Source of the DNA: Candidatus Bathyarchaeota archaeon
Lineage (GTDB): Archaea; Thermoproteota; Bathyarchaeia; Bathyarchaeales; Bathycorpusculaceae
Direction: 5' to 3'
DNA length: 9,324 nucleotides
NCBI GenBank assembly: GCA_003601875.1
Contig: PIYF01000021.1
Coordinates: 1 to 9,324 of the forward strand
Below are positions 1 to 6,449 of the stretch, one piece after another. A model generated the notes under the pieces. It worked only from the letters and a program-made list of their open reading frames with translations. It did not search any database and was not told the origin of the DNA. Made by a program: the position numbers and the translations under genes. Every line of letters starts with the position of its first letter. Within the stretch, counting starts at the first letter, position 1.

Positions 1-199
1 CAAGGCTTCTTATGTTAAACTTATGTTTCCTCTTCCATACACCGTTCCTATTCTGCCAAAGATACAATCCTATAGAACGTCTTCCAAAGGATTCGAAAAC
101 AACAATGGCCTCCCACCATTTTTCACTTTTAAAAACCGTGATTGAATCTATAACTTTGTAAAAGTCTGAAATTGGAAGTTTCTCCGTTGTTTCAGTCAT
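1..199 (-). CDS. Partial protein of unknown function (N-terminal 66 residues)
   Basis: An open frame begins with ATG at 199-197 on the minus strand and stays open to the left edge, so only the first 66 codons are visible. A GGAGA Shine-Dalgarno site (209-205) sits 5 bases before the ATG and supports this start. The peptide begins MTETTEKLPISDFY and is rich in aromatic and basic residues (SEKWWEAIVVFESFG, then YLWQNRNGVWKRKHKFNIR). It has no signal peptide or membrane segment, and looks like a small cytosolic alpha/beta protein. I do not recognise the family. It lies 37 bp downstream of the M29 aminopeptidase on the same strand, so co-transcription is likely, although a tandem AT motif in the gap could give it a promoter of its own. 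The good Shine-Dalgarno site and protein-like composition make it a real gene; its function is unassigned. Confidence 0.7.
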   Translation of the reverse strand, partial: MTETTEKLPISDFYKVIDSITVFKSEKWWEAIVVFESFGRRSIGLYLWQNRNGVWKRKHKFNIRSL

Positions 200-220
200 G
201 TTAATCTCCAACCAAATTGT

Positions 221-236
221 TTTTAAACTTTTAAAC
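221..236 (-). promoter_or_regulatory. Tandem GTTTAAAA motif, possible weak promoter for the left-edge gene
   Basis: The 37-bp gap between the aminopeptidase stop and the next minus-strand start holds two perfect head-to-tail copies of an 8-mer (TTTTAAAC on the plus strand, GTTTAAAA on the minus strand). Each copy resembles an archaeal TATA box. The upstream copy would place a transcription start just before the Shine-Dalgarno site at 205-209. The gap could equally be plain AT-rich operon spacer, so this is a weak call. Confidence 0.2.
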
Positions 237-1250
237 TTAACCTTCAAACGTAAAGTTTCCATCAGTCAGAACAGTCATTGTTGAACCGTCATCATTTAAT
301 ATTTTAACTGTCGGTTTCGAAACTAGAAAGTCCATGTGATTTTTAGATTTGTTTTGTCCTCCAGGCATGTCCGTGTTATTTCCGAAGGCTATGTGAATTG
401 TACCTAGGATTTTTTCAGCTTCCAAAAACTCTTCAACAAATCTTGCTTTTGGATTTATTCCGAAGGCGAATTCCCCTACAACGTTAGACCATTCATCCAC
501 GTTTAAAGATTCTTTAACCTTCCTCAATGTTTCAAAATCTTTTGACGTAACGTTTTGAACTTTACCCCTTTCCACCGTTATTTCAACTGGAGTGTTAATT
601 GGTCCTATTCCACCTATAGCCATGTCGCAAACGAGTTTTCCGTTTAAGGAATCTTCCACTGGAGCTACTATTACCTCTCCTGTTGGAAGGTTCATCCACT
701 TCATGTTTTTCCAGTCTATTTTGGTGTCTGTGAAAAATGGTCTTCCTTTAACACTTAATGAAAGGTTTGTTCCACTAGGGTTTTCAATTTTAACCTTAAC
801 GGCGTGCTTAAGTTTTTCAATGAGTTTATCTGCAAAGTTCTGCATTTTGCGGTGTTCTTCAACTGTTAATGCTAGTGCACCGTTTGTAAGCATATCCACG
901 GTTACACCTGGACAATGTCCTAAACGTGTCTTTCGGTTTTCAGTTTCCAGCTTAATGAGTTTTATTCTGAACGGGGTTTCCTCGCGGTTTCCTCGAAGGA
1001 GATTTATGTATATGTCCGTTGTTCCTTCCGCAAGAATGTCTAAGATGTGTTGAGGAATGTCCTTTCTAAAAAACTGTGGCTCCGTCTTTAATTGTGTTAA
1101 ACGCGTCTTTAAACCAAGTTTTAAGGCGCCGTTTGCGAATGCTTTACCAACATCCATCTTGACGTCATCGCAAAAAATAACTATGCTTTCACCCTTTTTT
1201 GCTTCTAAAACACAGTTTAAAGCGTTTTGGGCAGCCATCCAAGCTTCCAT
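237..1250 (-). CDS. M29-family metallo-aminopeptidase (aminopeptidase T / leucyl aminopeptidase-like)
   Basis: A 337-residue protein matching the short archaeal form of the M29 (thermophilic aminopeptidase, AmpT/AmpS) family: cytosolic, dinuclear-metal exopeptidases that remove N-terminal residues from peptides. The family's ligand motifs are present in order: NLPTGEV with Glu192, VVGEFAFGINP with Glu260, GTIHIAFGNN with His286, and a KNHMDFLV block with His305 and Asp307. A Rossmann-like N-terminal half (residues 1-130, with ESIVIFCDD early on) precedes the catalytic half. The start is ATG at 1250-1248, preceded by a weak GGGA five bases or so upstream; no better start is visible. It heads a two-gene minus-strand unit with the unknown gene at the left edge. 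No catalytic residue appears to be missing. A role in terminal peptide degradation follows from the family; the exact substrate cannot be read from sequence. Confidence 0.88.
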   Translation of the reverse strand: MEAWMAAQNALNCVLEAKKGESIVIFCDDVKMDVGKAFANGALKLGLKTRLTQLKTEPQFFRKDIPQHILDILAEGTTDIYINLLRGNREETPFRIKLIKLETENRKTRLGHCPGVTVDMLTNGALALTVEEHRKMQNFADKLIEKLKHAVKVKIENPSGTNLSLSVKGRPFFTDTKIDWKNMKWMNLPTGEVIVAPVEDSLNGKLVCDMAIGGIGPINTPVEITVERGKVQNVTSKDFETLRKVKESLNVDEWSNVVGEFAFGINPKARFVEEFLEAEKILGTIHIAFGNNTDMPGGQNKSKNHMDFLVSKPTVKILNDDGSTMTVLTDGNFTFEG

Positions 1251-1303
1251 ATTTATCCCAACAATAATTTAATTTTCACCGTGATAAAGTTTTAGAAGAT
1301 AGA

Positions 1304-1316
1304 ATTTAAGTTTCGA
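1304..1316 (-). promoter_or_regulatory. Candidate BRE/TATA promoter for the aminopeptidase unit
   Basis: On the minus strand the sequence CGAAACTTAAATT lies about 55-65 bases before the aminopeptidase ATG. The CGAAA part resembles an archaeal BRE and the TTAAAT part a TATA box. A start about 25 bases downstream would leave a leader of about 30 bases. The match is by eye in an AT-rich gap, so confidence is modest. Confidence 0.3.
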
Positions 1317-1332
1317 TGCATTTATCTTCTGA

Positions 1333-1589
1333 AGAGTAACTTTAGCCACAGCTGAATTTGAAGCAGCTGAAAAATGATAGAGGCAGCACGCTTATATGAG
1401 AAAAGTCATGAAGGGTTAAGGCTTCGATGGATGAACATTCTTTACGAACTCGGTCAACAAGCAGGAACAAACACTATAATGTTAGTTCCAGCAGTTATGC
1501 CTGAAGCTGGATGGCCACCTGTTGGAATGTTCGGCTTTAAAGAATTACTGAAAGGACGGAAAGAAAATAAGAAAAAAGAACAAACTTAA
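1333..1589 (+). pseudogene. Decayed C-terminal fragment of an SPFH/Band 7 (slipin-like) protein
   Basis: An uninterrupted frame starts at ATG 1374 and codes for 71 residues (IEAARLYEKSHEGLRLRWMN, then a TNTIMLVPA strand and a Lys-rich tail). This pattern, an Ala/Glu-rich coiled helix leading to LRLR and a short hydrophobic strand, is typical of the C-terminal end of the SPFH/Band 7 domain in stomatin/slipin proteins. Directly upstream, in a frame offset by one base, 1333-1374 reads RVTLATAEFEAAEK, which continues the same Ala/Glu-rich helix and joins the later frame if one A is added to the five-A run at 1370-1374. Before 1333 both frames are closed and no N-terminal SPFH core or hairpin membrane segment is visible in the gap. 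I therefore read it as a truncated and frameshifted remnant. The alternative is a real 71-residue protein from 1374; no Shine-Dalgarno site supports that. The family call rests on pattern, not alignment. Confidence 0.5.
1561..1580 (-). terminator. Candidate U-tract terminator of the S-adenosylmethionine synthetase gene
   Basis: About 25-45 bases past the mat stop, the minus strand reads TTCTTTTTTCTTATTTTCTT, a nearly pure T/C tract with a run of six T. Archaeal intrinsic termination needs mainly U-tracts and no hairpin, and none is evident here. The same bases encode the Lys/Glu-rich tail of the plus-strand SPFH remnant, so their composition has an alternative explanation. Confidence 0.35.
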
Positions 1590-1603
1590 CATTTCCATCT
1601 TTT

Positions 1604-2812
1604 CTAACACACTGGAATTTCTCCACGAGCAAGTTTTAAGCAGAAATCATTTATGTTCTCCAACTCGTAATCTAAAACTCTTTCTATTTCCTTTTTCACT
1701 TTATCCAGCGAGTTGCCATCCTTCATTACAACCTGTGCAGCTGCAACCGTCGGCTGATCTATAGGATTTCCAATTTTACTTAAAAGCCAAACATAGGCTT
1801 CTTCAACCTCTGGAACTGCATTATGAATGTGTTGGGCAATTTTGAAGGTTAGAATATTGTAGATTTTACCCACATGGCTAACCGGGTTTTTTCCAGCAGC
1901 AGCTTCAGAGCAGAAGGGTCTATTCAAGGAAATTAAACCGTTCACACGGTTTCCTCTACCAACTTGTCCGGAGTCCCCGCTGTCAGCGCTTGTTCCAAGA
2001 ACTGTTAAGTATAAGCCCCCTAAACCACGTCCACGCCTATCTAAAGTGTTCAACTCTATGTTTATGTCATCGAAATCTGTTTCATTCTCCACAAATTTTT
2101 CAATTTCATCTAGGATTTTGGCTTTTTTCTCAAAATAGTCTTCTTCGCTGTTTATAAAACGATCAACAAAAGCCATGGAAATTGTGAGGTTTAAACTGTT
2201 GTTACTTCTGTAACCCATAACTTTAACGTCTTCACCTGACTCTGGAAAGCGGTTTTTAAATTCACCAGAATTAAGAAAACGTTCCGTTTTAAACACTATT
2301 TTTTCAGTTCTCGTTAAAGGTGCATATCCAACAGCGGCTGAAGTGTCATTGGCTCCTAAAACCTGACCTTTCCGTTTGAAGATGTCGGTTAAACCTACAG
2401 AACCAGGTTTTAACTCAACCTGATACTTAACATGTTTTTCAGGATCTACAAAACGCATGTTTTCTCTAAACCATTTTTTAGCAACATCTATTGCTATCTC
2501 ATCAACGTTTATCTTTACACCGTTAATGTCAGAAGTTGCTCTGTCACCGAAAACTAAAAGCATTGGCTGTTTAACAATTCCTCCACCGAACTTTGGTTCA
2601 GCTTCACCGGCTACAAGCAAGGATTTGTCAACGTTATGATGTAAAATTGTTCCAGCCTTCTCTAAATATTCCCTACTTAAACGAACAGAAAGTTGCTCCA
2701 TTATTGCGTCGCATATGTAATCTGGATGGCCAACCCCTTTCCTTTCAACTATTTCCAACCTCTGTTTTTCCACAGGTGTATGCTTCAAATTTTCAACTAT
2801 GATATTTCTCAT
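1604..2812 (-). CDS. mat: Archaeal-type S-adenosylmethionine synthetase
   Basis: A 402-residue cytosolic enzyme that makes S-adenosylmethionine from methionine and ATP, belonging to the archaeal family that is distant from bacterial MetK. Recognisable blocks are MRNIIVEN at the start, [13 protein letters not shown] (23-35), [10 protein letters not shown] (69-78), [16 protein letters not shown] (155-170), the [14 protein letters not shown] glycine-rich loop (279-292) and [14 protein letters not shown] (303-316). The length is the usual one of about 400. The frame is open a little further, to a TTG at 2827, but the ATG at 2812 is preferred: it has a perfect GAGGAG ribosome site 7 bases upstream and gives the family's normal N-terminus. 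The gene is divergent from the HTH-CBS regulator and shares a short promoter region with it. It converges on the SPFH remnant with 14 bp between them. Confidence 0.97.
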   Translation of the reverse strand: MRNIIVENLKHTPVEKQRLEIVERKGVGHPDYICDAIMEQLSVRLSREYLEKAGTILHHNVDKSLLVAGEAEPKFGGGIVKQPMLLVFGDRATSDINGVKINVDEIAIDVAKKWFRENMRFVDPEKHVKYQVELKPGSVGLTDIFKRKGQVLGANDTSAAVGYAPLTRTEKIVFKTERFLNSGEFKNRFPESGEDVKVMGYRSNNSLNLTISMAFVDRFINSEEDYFEKKAKILDEIEKFVENETDFDDINIELNTLDRRGRGLGGLYLTVLGTSADSGDSGQVGRGNRVNGLISLNRPFCSEAAAGKNPVSHVGKIYNILTFKIAQHIHNAVPEVEEAYVWLLSKIGNPIDQPTVAAAQVVMKDGNSLDKVKKEIERVLDYELENINDFCLKLARGEIPVC

Positions 2813-2819
2813 AACCCTT

Positions 2820-2825
2820 CTCCTC
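2820..2825 (-). promoter_or_regulatory. Shine-Dalgarno site that fixes the mat start
   Basis: GAGGAG on the minus strand lies 7 bases before the ATG at 2812-2810. It overlaps the first codon of the longer TTG-started frame (2827-2825), which rules that longer start out as the likely one. Confidence 0.75.
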
Positions 2826-2854
2826 AACGAATTCTACGCTTTATAGCATACGAC

Positions 2855-2866
2855 AAATATATATTT
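2855..2866. promoter_or_regulatory. Palindromic TATA element shared by mat and the HTH-CBS gene
   Basis: AAATATATATTT is a perfect 12-bp palindrome in the 93-bp interval between the mat ATG (2812) and the HTH-CBS ATG (2906). Its centre is about 48 bases from the first and 45 from the second. With the usual archaeal spacing of about 25 bases from TATA box to transcription start, each direction would have a leader of about 20 bases, enough to include each gene's ribosome site. Other AT stretches (GCTATAAAG on the minus strand at 2848-2840; TTTAAAAATA near 2878-2887 on the plus strand) are alternative TATA boxes, so one shared element is inferred rather than shown. Confidence 0.5.
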
Positions 2867-2905
2867 TTCTATATCAATTTAAAAATAAAAATAACTGGTG
2901 GTTAT

Positions 2906-3445
2906 ATGGTGATAACGGGAACAACTCTTAAGAAGCTTAGAATAAGGGCTGGACTAACCCAAAAGGAATTGGCAAAACTTGTAGGGGTATCCCAAGCTCA
3001 CATAGCTAAAATAGAGCAAGGAAAAGTTGACCCGAGACTTTCAACAATAAACAGAATATTGCAAGTTTTAACTGAAGAAAAGGAGAAAAAGTGTAAAGAC
3101 ATAATGACCGAAGGCGTTCTCTTCGCTAAACCAAACGACTGCATCTTAAAAGTCTGTGAAGTTATGATTAGACATGCGATATCGCAAATGCCGGTTTTAA
3201 ATGGGAAAAAAGTCGTCGGAACAATAACTGAGAAAAGCATAATTAGAAATCTAAACTCTGAAATTGCTAATGAAAAAGTTGAAAAAATAATGGATTCACC
3301 GATGCCTATGGTTTCGGAAGACACGAGTTTAAGTGAGGTTAAGGAGGTTTTAAAGAAGCATCAAGGTGTACTAGTTATGAAGAATAAAGAAGTTGTTGGA
3401 ATAATAACTAGATCAGACCTCTTAAAAACAATAGGGTTAAGGTGA
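2906..3445 (+). CDS. XRE-type helix-turn-helix protein with a CBS-domain pair (putative transcriptional regulator)
   Basis: A 179-residue protein with two parts. Residues 5-56 form an XRE/Cro-type DNA-binding helix-turn-helix (LRIRAGLTQKELAKLVGVSQ, then HIAKIEQGK and the PRLSTINRILQVL helix). Residues 64-178 form two CBS motifs in tandem: KDIMTEGV ... MPVLNGKKVVGTITEKSII and EKIMDSPMPMVSED ... GVLVMKNKEVVGIITRSDLL. CBS pairs form an adenosyl-ligand pocket, so a ligand-gated regulator is the natural reading. The frame is open upstream into the mat gene, but ATG 2906 is chosen because GGTGG (2897-2901) precedes it and the HTH begins at once. It is divergent from mat and overlaps the DHH gene by 4 bp, so the pair is an operon. 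The ligand and target sites are unknown; control of mat and of its own operon is inferred from position. Confidence 0.9.
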   Translation: MVITGTTLKKLRIRAGLTQKELAKLVGVSQAHIAKIEQGKVDPRLSTINRILQVLTEEKEKKCKDIMTEGVLFAKPNDCILKVCEVMIRHAISQMPVLNGKKVVGTITEKSIIRNLNSEIANEKVEKIMDSPMPMVSEDTSLSEVKEVLKKHQGVLVMKNKEVVGIITRSDLLKTIGLR

Positions 3446-4638
3446 ACTGGGATATGCTGGAAGAATTTGAAAAGAAAGCAAGTCAAGCTATCCAGGAACT
3501 TAAGAGAAGAAACCCTAGAGAGGCAACAGTGATTCATCATGATGATGCAGACGGTTTATGTTCCGCAGCTATAACTAAGAGAGCTTTAGAACGTGAAGGA
3601 ATAAAAGTGAAAACCTTCTGTTTAGAGAAAATCTACAAGGAAGTTGTGGAAGACATTCATTCAAAAAATGGGCAAACAATTTTTTATGTTGATATAGGAT
3701 CATCTCACGCAGACTTTATATCTCAATGCAATAAAGGTAAAAATTTAACAATAATTCTTGACCATCACGACCCAAAACCATCAAAAGATCCAATGGTTAT
3801 AGATTTAAACCTTGAATTTTTCGGGTTTAAAGGTGAAGAAGATTTTGCTGGAGCAACATGCTGCTATCTTTTCGCAAAAAAATTAAACGGTATAAATGAA
3901 GATTTAAGCTATTTAGCTTTGGTTGGAAGCTGTGAACTTCCAAAAGGATTTCTAAAATTAAATAAGATTGTTTTAGATGAAGCTTTAAAAAATGGAACAA
4001 TTCAAAGAAAAGGTAAAAGTTATGAAATATCAAAATTCCATCTGCGAATAGACCAGCTTTTCTCGAAACTTCAAATATTAGGTGCAGCTGGCTATTACGA
4101 GGGAGGACCAGAACTAGGAATAAAAGCTTGTTTAGAAGGATTAACTGACAAGATAACGGAAAAAGTTAACTTGTTGGAATCAAAACGGAAAAATGTAAAC
4201 AGAAAACTTTTAGGAAGACTCTATAGGGAAAGGTTGAAAGAGACAGAGCATATTCAATGGTTTGACGCTGGAAACATGTATGCTGGTATGGGTACAAAAG
4301 TTATAGGGCAATTCTGTTCTTTCCTCTCCTATCAAACACGCTTAATAAAACAGGACAAATACATTTTAGGGTTCATGAACGTTCAACCAGAGATTCCTGG
4401 CTGGGGAAAACTGAAAGGAAAGTTCACTAAAGCCTCCCTAAGGGTGCCTAAACTTTTAAGGGAGAAAATTGAAAATGGAGAGCTTCCAGGAGCTGTCAAT
4501 CTTTTGGTGAAGGCTTCTGAAGGTTTCGGAGTGGCTGATGGGCATCAATATGCTGCAAGCGCTATTTTACCGATGGATAAAAAACAAGTTTTAATAAAAA
4601 ACGGAGAAGAAATAATCCATTCATACTGCAGAGAATAA
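3442..4638 (+). CDS. DHH/DHHA1-family phosphoesterase (RecJ-like)
   Basis: A 398-residue cytosolic protein of the DHH superfamily, which holds RecJ nucleases, NrnA oligoribonucleases and cyclic-dinucleotide phosphodiesterases. Motif I is HHDDADG (32-38), motif II is YVDIGS with Asp84, and motif III is LDHHD (106-110). A C-terminal DHHA1 domain ends in ADGHQYAASA (365-374), a variant of the GGGHxxAAG substrate-binding motif. Motif IV, which normally supplies a metal-binding Asp, here reads ALVGSCELPKG (159-169) with no Asp. GTG 3442 overlaps the regulator's TGA (GTGA), suggesting translational coupling. ATG 3454 is a serious alternative, with AAGGTGA at 3439-3445 as its ribosome site 8 bases away, and would give 394 residues. 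Nuclease versus small-nucleotide phosphodiesterase cannot be decided here. Confidence 0.88.
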   Translation: MNWDMLEEFEKKASQAIQELKRRNPREATVIHHDDADGLCSAAITKRALEREGIKVKTFCLEKIYKEVVEDIHSKNGQTIFYVDIGSSHADFISQCNKGKNLTIILDHHDPKPSKDPMVIDLNLEFFGFKGEEDFAGATCCYLFAKKLNGINEDLSYLALVGSCELPKGFLKLNKIVLDEALKNGTIQRKGKSYEISKFHLRIDQLFSKLQILGAAGYYEGGPELGIKACLEGLTDKITEKVNLLESKRKNVNRKLLGRLYRERLKETEHIQWFDAGNMYAGMGTKVIGQFCSFLSYQTRLIKQDKYILGFMNVQPEIPGWGKLKGKFTKASLRVPKLLREKIENGELPGAVNLLVKASEGFGVADGHQYAASAILPMDKKQVLIKNGEEIIHSYCRE

Positions 4639-4662
4639 ACTTATGCCGTTTCATTTCAAAGT

Positions 4663-6042
4663 TTAAAATCCAGCGGTTAACAGATTACGTGGCTTCATAA
4701 GTTCTCGCAGAACCACTGTTGCATATGATCCCCGTTGAAGTTGGAATGTTAACTCAACCATGTTTTTTGACGGATTCGCCGCATCCTTAGACAATTCATT
4801 AATAGTGAAATTTTCTATGGGAGTTAAAATTGTTCGAAGGTTTCCTCTTAAGCTTATTTCAGGCATTTCTTTAATCTTAAAATTTTCTGGTGAAACGTTT
4901 TCTTCTTCTAAAATTTGTCTTTCAATTTCTCCCTGAATTCCCTGGGATAATTTTTGTTTAAACCCTATTAGTGGAATGGCGGGAAACATTTTTCCAGCTA
5001 AAATAGCCCTATTAACCTCGACAAATGTTTTTTCATTTGTAATTTTATAATTTTTAGGTGTAGGTAAACCTGAAAGGTCAACGTTTACAGCGTAATCTCC
5101 GATTTCAGCCTTTTTTAATGTAACTTTCCTTTTTATTCTATTGCTTAAGAATTTGTTGAATAGGTAAGCTTGATAAGCTTGTGGAAAAAGCCTCCTCAAT
5201 TTTAAAGGAAGCCTTTTGAAGGCGCCTAGAAAATCTTTTGGTTTTTTCGAGAGATGTTTCAGCATTAACCGTTCATAGAATAGTTTTTTAGGAAAAATTT
5301 TCAAGGCTTGTTTGAAATTGAGGGTTTCTTTCAAAAATTTACGGGATTCTCTTGATTCTGGATTTTCATATCCGCCTGGTTCAGCCAGGAAAAGCATAGC
5401 TGCTTTTTTAAAATTTCCTTTGATTAGAGCTTTTCCAACCAAATGTGTTATGGGTCTACGAGTTCCAAATCTTTGATGCCCAAAAAAGTTTGGAGCCCCA
5501 CCTATTTCTTTAAGTTCTTTAAGCACGTGTTTTAACCGTTTTTTTATTTCAGATTTTGAATGGGTAATCTTTCTTATCTTTACGTGAAAACTGTTTCCAT
5601 AGAGGAAATAGGATGAAATTTTGTTACGGATGTAACCAATAGGATATAGTTTGAGTTCTTTAACCTTCAATTTTTCAAGTTCTTCTTTGGATATGTCCTC
5701 TATGGTTATAAATTGAGCTGTTAGAGCTCGTGTATCCTTTATACCTGCAATGTCTATTCTGTTGGAATTTATGTTTAATTGTTGGGCGATTGCCTTAACA
5801 GCTAAGAGGTTATCCCATCTTCTTTTAACTAAAATGCAGAGTAAATAATGGTTTATTTTCTCTGAAGAACCTAAAACTTTTCTTTTTAAATTTTTAGGGT
5901 TTATTTCAGCTTTTGAACCGTCAACCAATAATTCTTCAACTTTAAAGTCTTCAATATGCTGACGGATAACGCCTCCTATTCCAGGTGAACTTGTTGCATA
6001 AGCTTCTATTCCAATGGATTTTTCCAGTTTTGAAACATACAA
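4663..6042 (-). CDS. truD: tRNA pseudouridine(13) synthase TruD
   Basis: A 459-residue TruD/Pus7-family enzyme that isomerises uridine to pseudouridine in tRNA, classically at position 13. Visible motifs are the early EDFKVEEL (31-38), the catalytic AGIKDTRALTAQF (99-111) with Asp103 as the expected nucleophile, NFFGHQRFG (185-193), and the C-terminal QRGSYATVVLRELMKP. The region between the second and third blocks and the end (about 200-400) holds the TRUD insertion domain. No in-frame ATG occurs near the N-terminus, so the start is TTG at 6042-6040, with GAAGG 7 bases upstream. It begins 14 bp after the pth2 stop and is the last gene of the minus-strand run. Its stop converges on the DHH gene with 24 bp between them and no obvious terminator. 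Confidence 0.95.
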   Translation of the reverse strand: MYVSKLEKSIGIEAYATSSPGIGGVIRQHIEDFKVEELLVDGSKAEINPKNLKRKVLGSSEKINHYLLCILVKRRWDNLLAVKAIAQQLNINSNRIDIAGIKDTRALTAQFITIEDISKEELEKLKVKELKLYPIGYIRNKISSYFLYGNSFHVKIRKITHSKSEIKKRLKHVLKELKEIGGAPNFFGHQRFGTRRPITHLVGKALIKGNFKKAAMLFLAEPGGYENPESRESRKFLKETLNFKQALKIFPKKLFYERLMLKHLSKKPKDFLGAFKRLPLKLRRLFPQAYQAYLFNKFLSNRIKRKVTLKKAEIGDYAVNVDLSGLPTPKNYKITNEKTFVEVNRAILAGKMFPAIPLIGFKQKLSQGIQGEIERQILEEENVSPENFKIKEMPEISLRGNLRTILTPIENFTINELSKDAANPSKNMVELTFQLQRGSYATVVLRELMKPRNLLTAGF

Positions 6043-6049
6043 TTTTATG

Positions 6050-6054
6050 CCTTC
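6050..6054 (-). promoter_or_regulatory. Ribosome site supporting a TTG start for truD
   Basis: GAAGG on the minus strand is 7 bases before the TTG at 6042. It lies directly after the pth2 stop at 6059-6057. The nearby ATG at 6038-6036 is out of frame with TruD, so this site and the TTG are the best start signal. Confidence 0.5.
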
Positions 6055-6056
6055 TT

Positions 6057-6419
6057 CTAAAGGAGTGGAAGGTTTCCAGTCAGTTTATCAATTTTTTCAG
6101 CTGGAGCTGGACCTATTCCAAGGCATGTTATTGTTCCTGGTGGAACTTCTGTTAGTCCCATATCCGTGATTAACGCGTATGGTAAACCTTGAATTTTAGC
6201 TTCCATTTCAAGTTTTAAAAGTTCCTCTTCATTTTTAACTTTAACAGCTATTTTTCGTTGTCCCTCTTCAATCCAAGCTTTCCACCAAGACCTATGCTTT
6301 TTTCGAGCTTCCTCAGCTGCTGAAACAGCGGCATGTCCAGCTTGAACCGCAGTTTTTCCCTTACTTATTTTTAGGTCTGAACGGAAAACTATAACTTGTT
6401 TATAACGAAACTCAGACAT
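6057..6419 (-). CDS. pth2: Peptidyl-tRNA hydrolase, Pth2 type
   Basis: A 120-residue protein of the Pth2 family (archaeal/eukaryotic type, unrelated to bacterial Pth). It cleaves the ester bond of peptidyl-tRNAs that drop off the ribosome, freeing tRNA for reuse. The diagnostic motifs are all present: KISKGKTAVQAGHAA (17-31) with Lys20, and ITDMGLTEVPPGT (84-96) with Asp86, Thr90 and Thr96, followed by CLGIGPAP. The usual DAG is DMG here, a mild change beside the conserved Asp. Length is standard for the family. It starts at ATG 6419-6417 with a weak GAGAGA upstream, 30 bp after the geranylgeranyl reductase stop, and is followed 14 bp later by truD. The tRNA-related partner pth2-truD makes functional sense. 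Confidence 0.96.
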   Translation of the reverse strand: MSEFRYKQVIVFRSDLKISKGKTAVQAGHAAVSAAEEARKKHRSWWKAWIEEGQRKIAVKVKNEEELLKLEMEAKIQGLPYALITDMGLTEVPPGTITCLGIGPAPAEKIDKLTGNLPLL

Positions 6420-6449
6420 TTTCTCTCAATGAAGTTTTCATTTAAGGTT

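Noticed and set aside
592..1053. 153-codon open frame on the plus strand
   Set aside because: It is antisense to the M29 aminopeptidase, has no ribosome site, and gives a composition (Ser/Phe/Leu rich) typical of a mirror frame of a real gene.
1057..1272. 71-codon open frame on the plus strand
   Set aside because: It overlaps the N-terminal half of the aminopeptidase on the opposite strand and has no family pattern or start signal.
1251..1603. Possible RNA gene or CRISPR-like element in the longest gap
   Set aside because: No repeat-spacer pattern, tRNA cloverleaf or strong hairpin was seen; the gap is explained by a promoter candidate and the SPFH remnant.
2693..2905. N-terminal extension of the HTH-CBS protein by 71 residues
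   Set aside because: The extension lies antisense to mat and across the promoter region and is not protein-like; the ATG at 2906 has a ribosome site and starts directly at the HTH.
2998..3324. 108-codon open frame on the minus strand
   Set aside because: It mirrors the CBS coding region and has no motif or start signal.
4639..4662. Possible shared terminator between the DHH gene and truD
   Set aside because: The 24-bp convergent gap has neither a T-run nor a hairpin on either strand, so no terminator is called.
5165..5180. Two AAGCTT hexamers close together (AAGCTTGATAAGCTT)
   Set aside because: They lie within truD and encode the ordinary QAYQAYLF region; the pair is explained by repeated Gln/Ala/Tyr codons.
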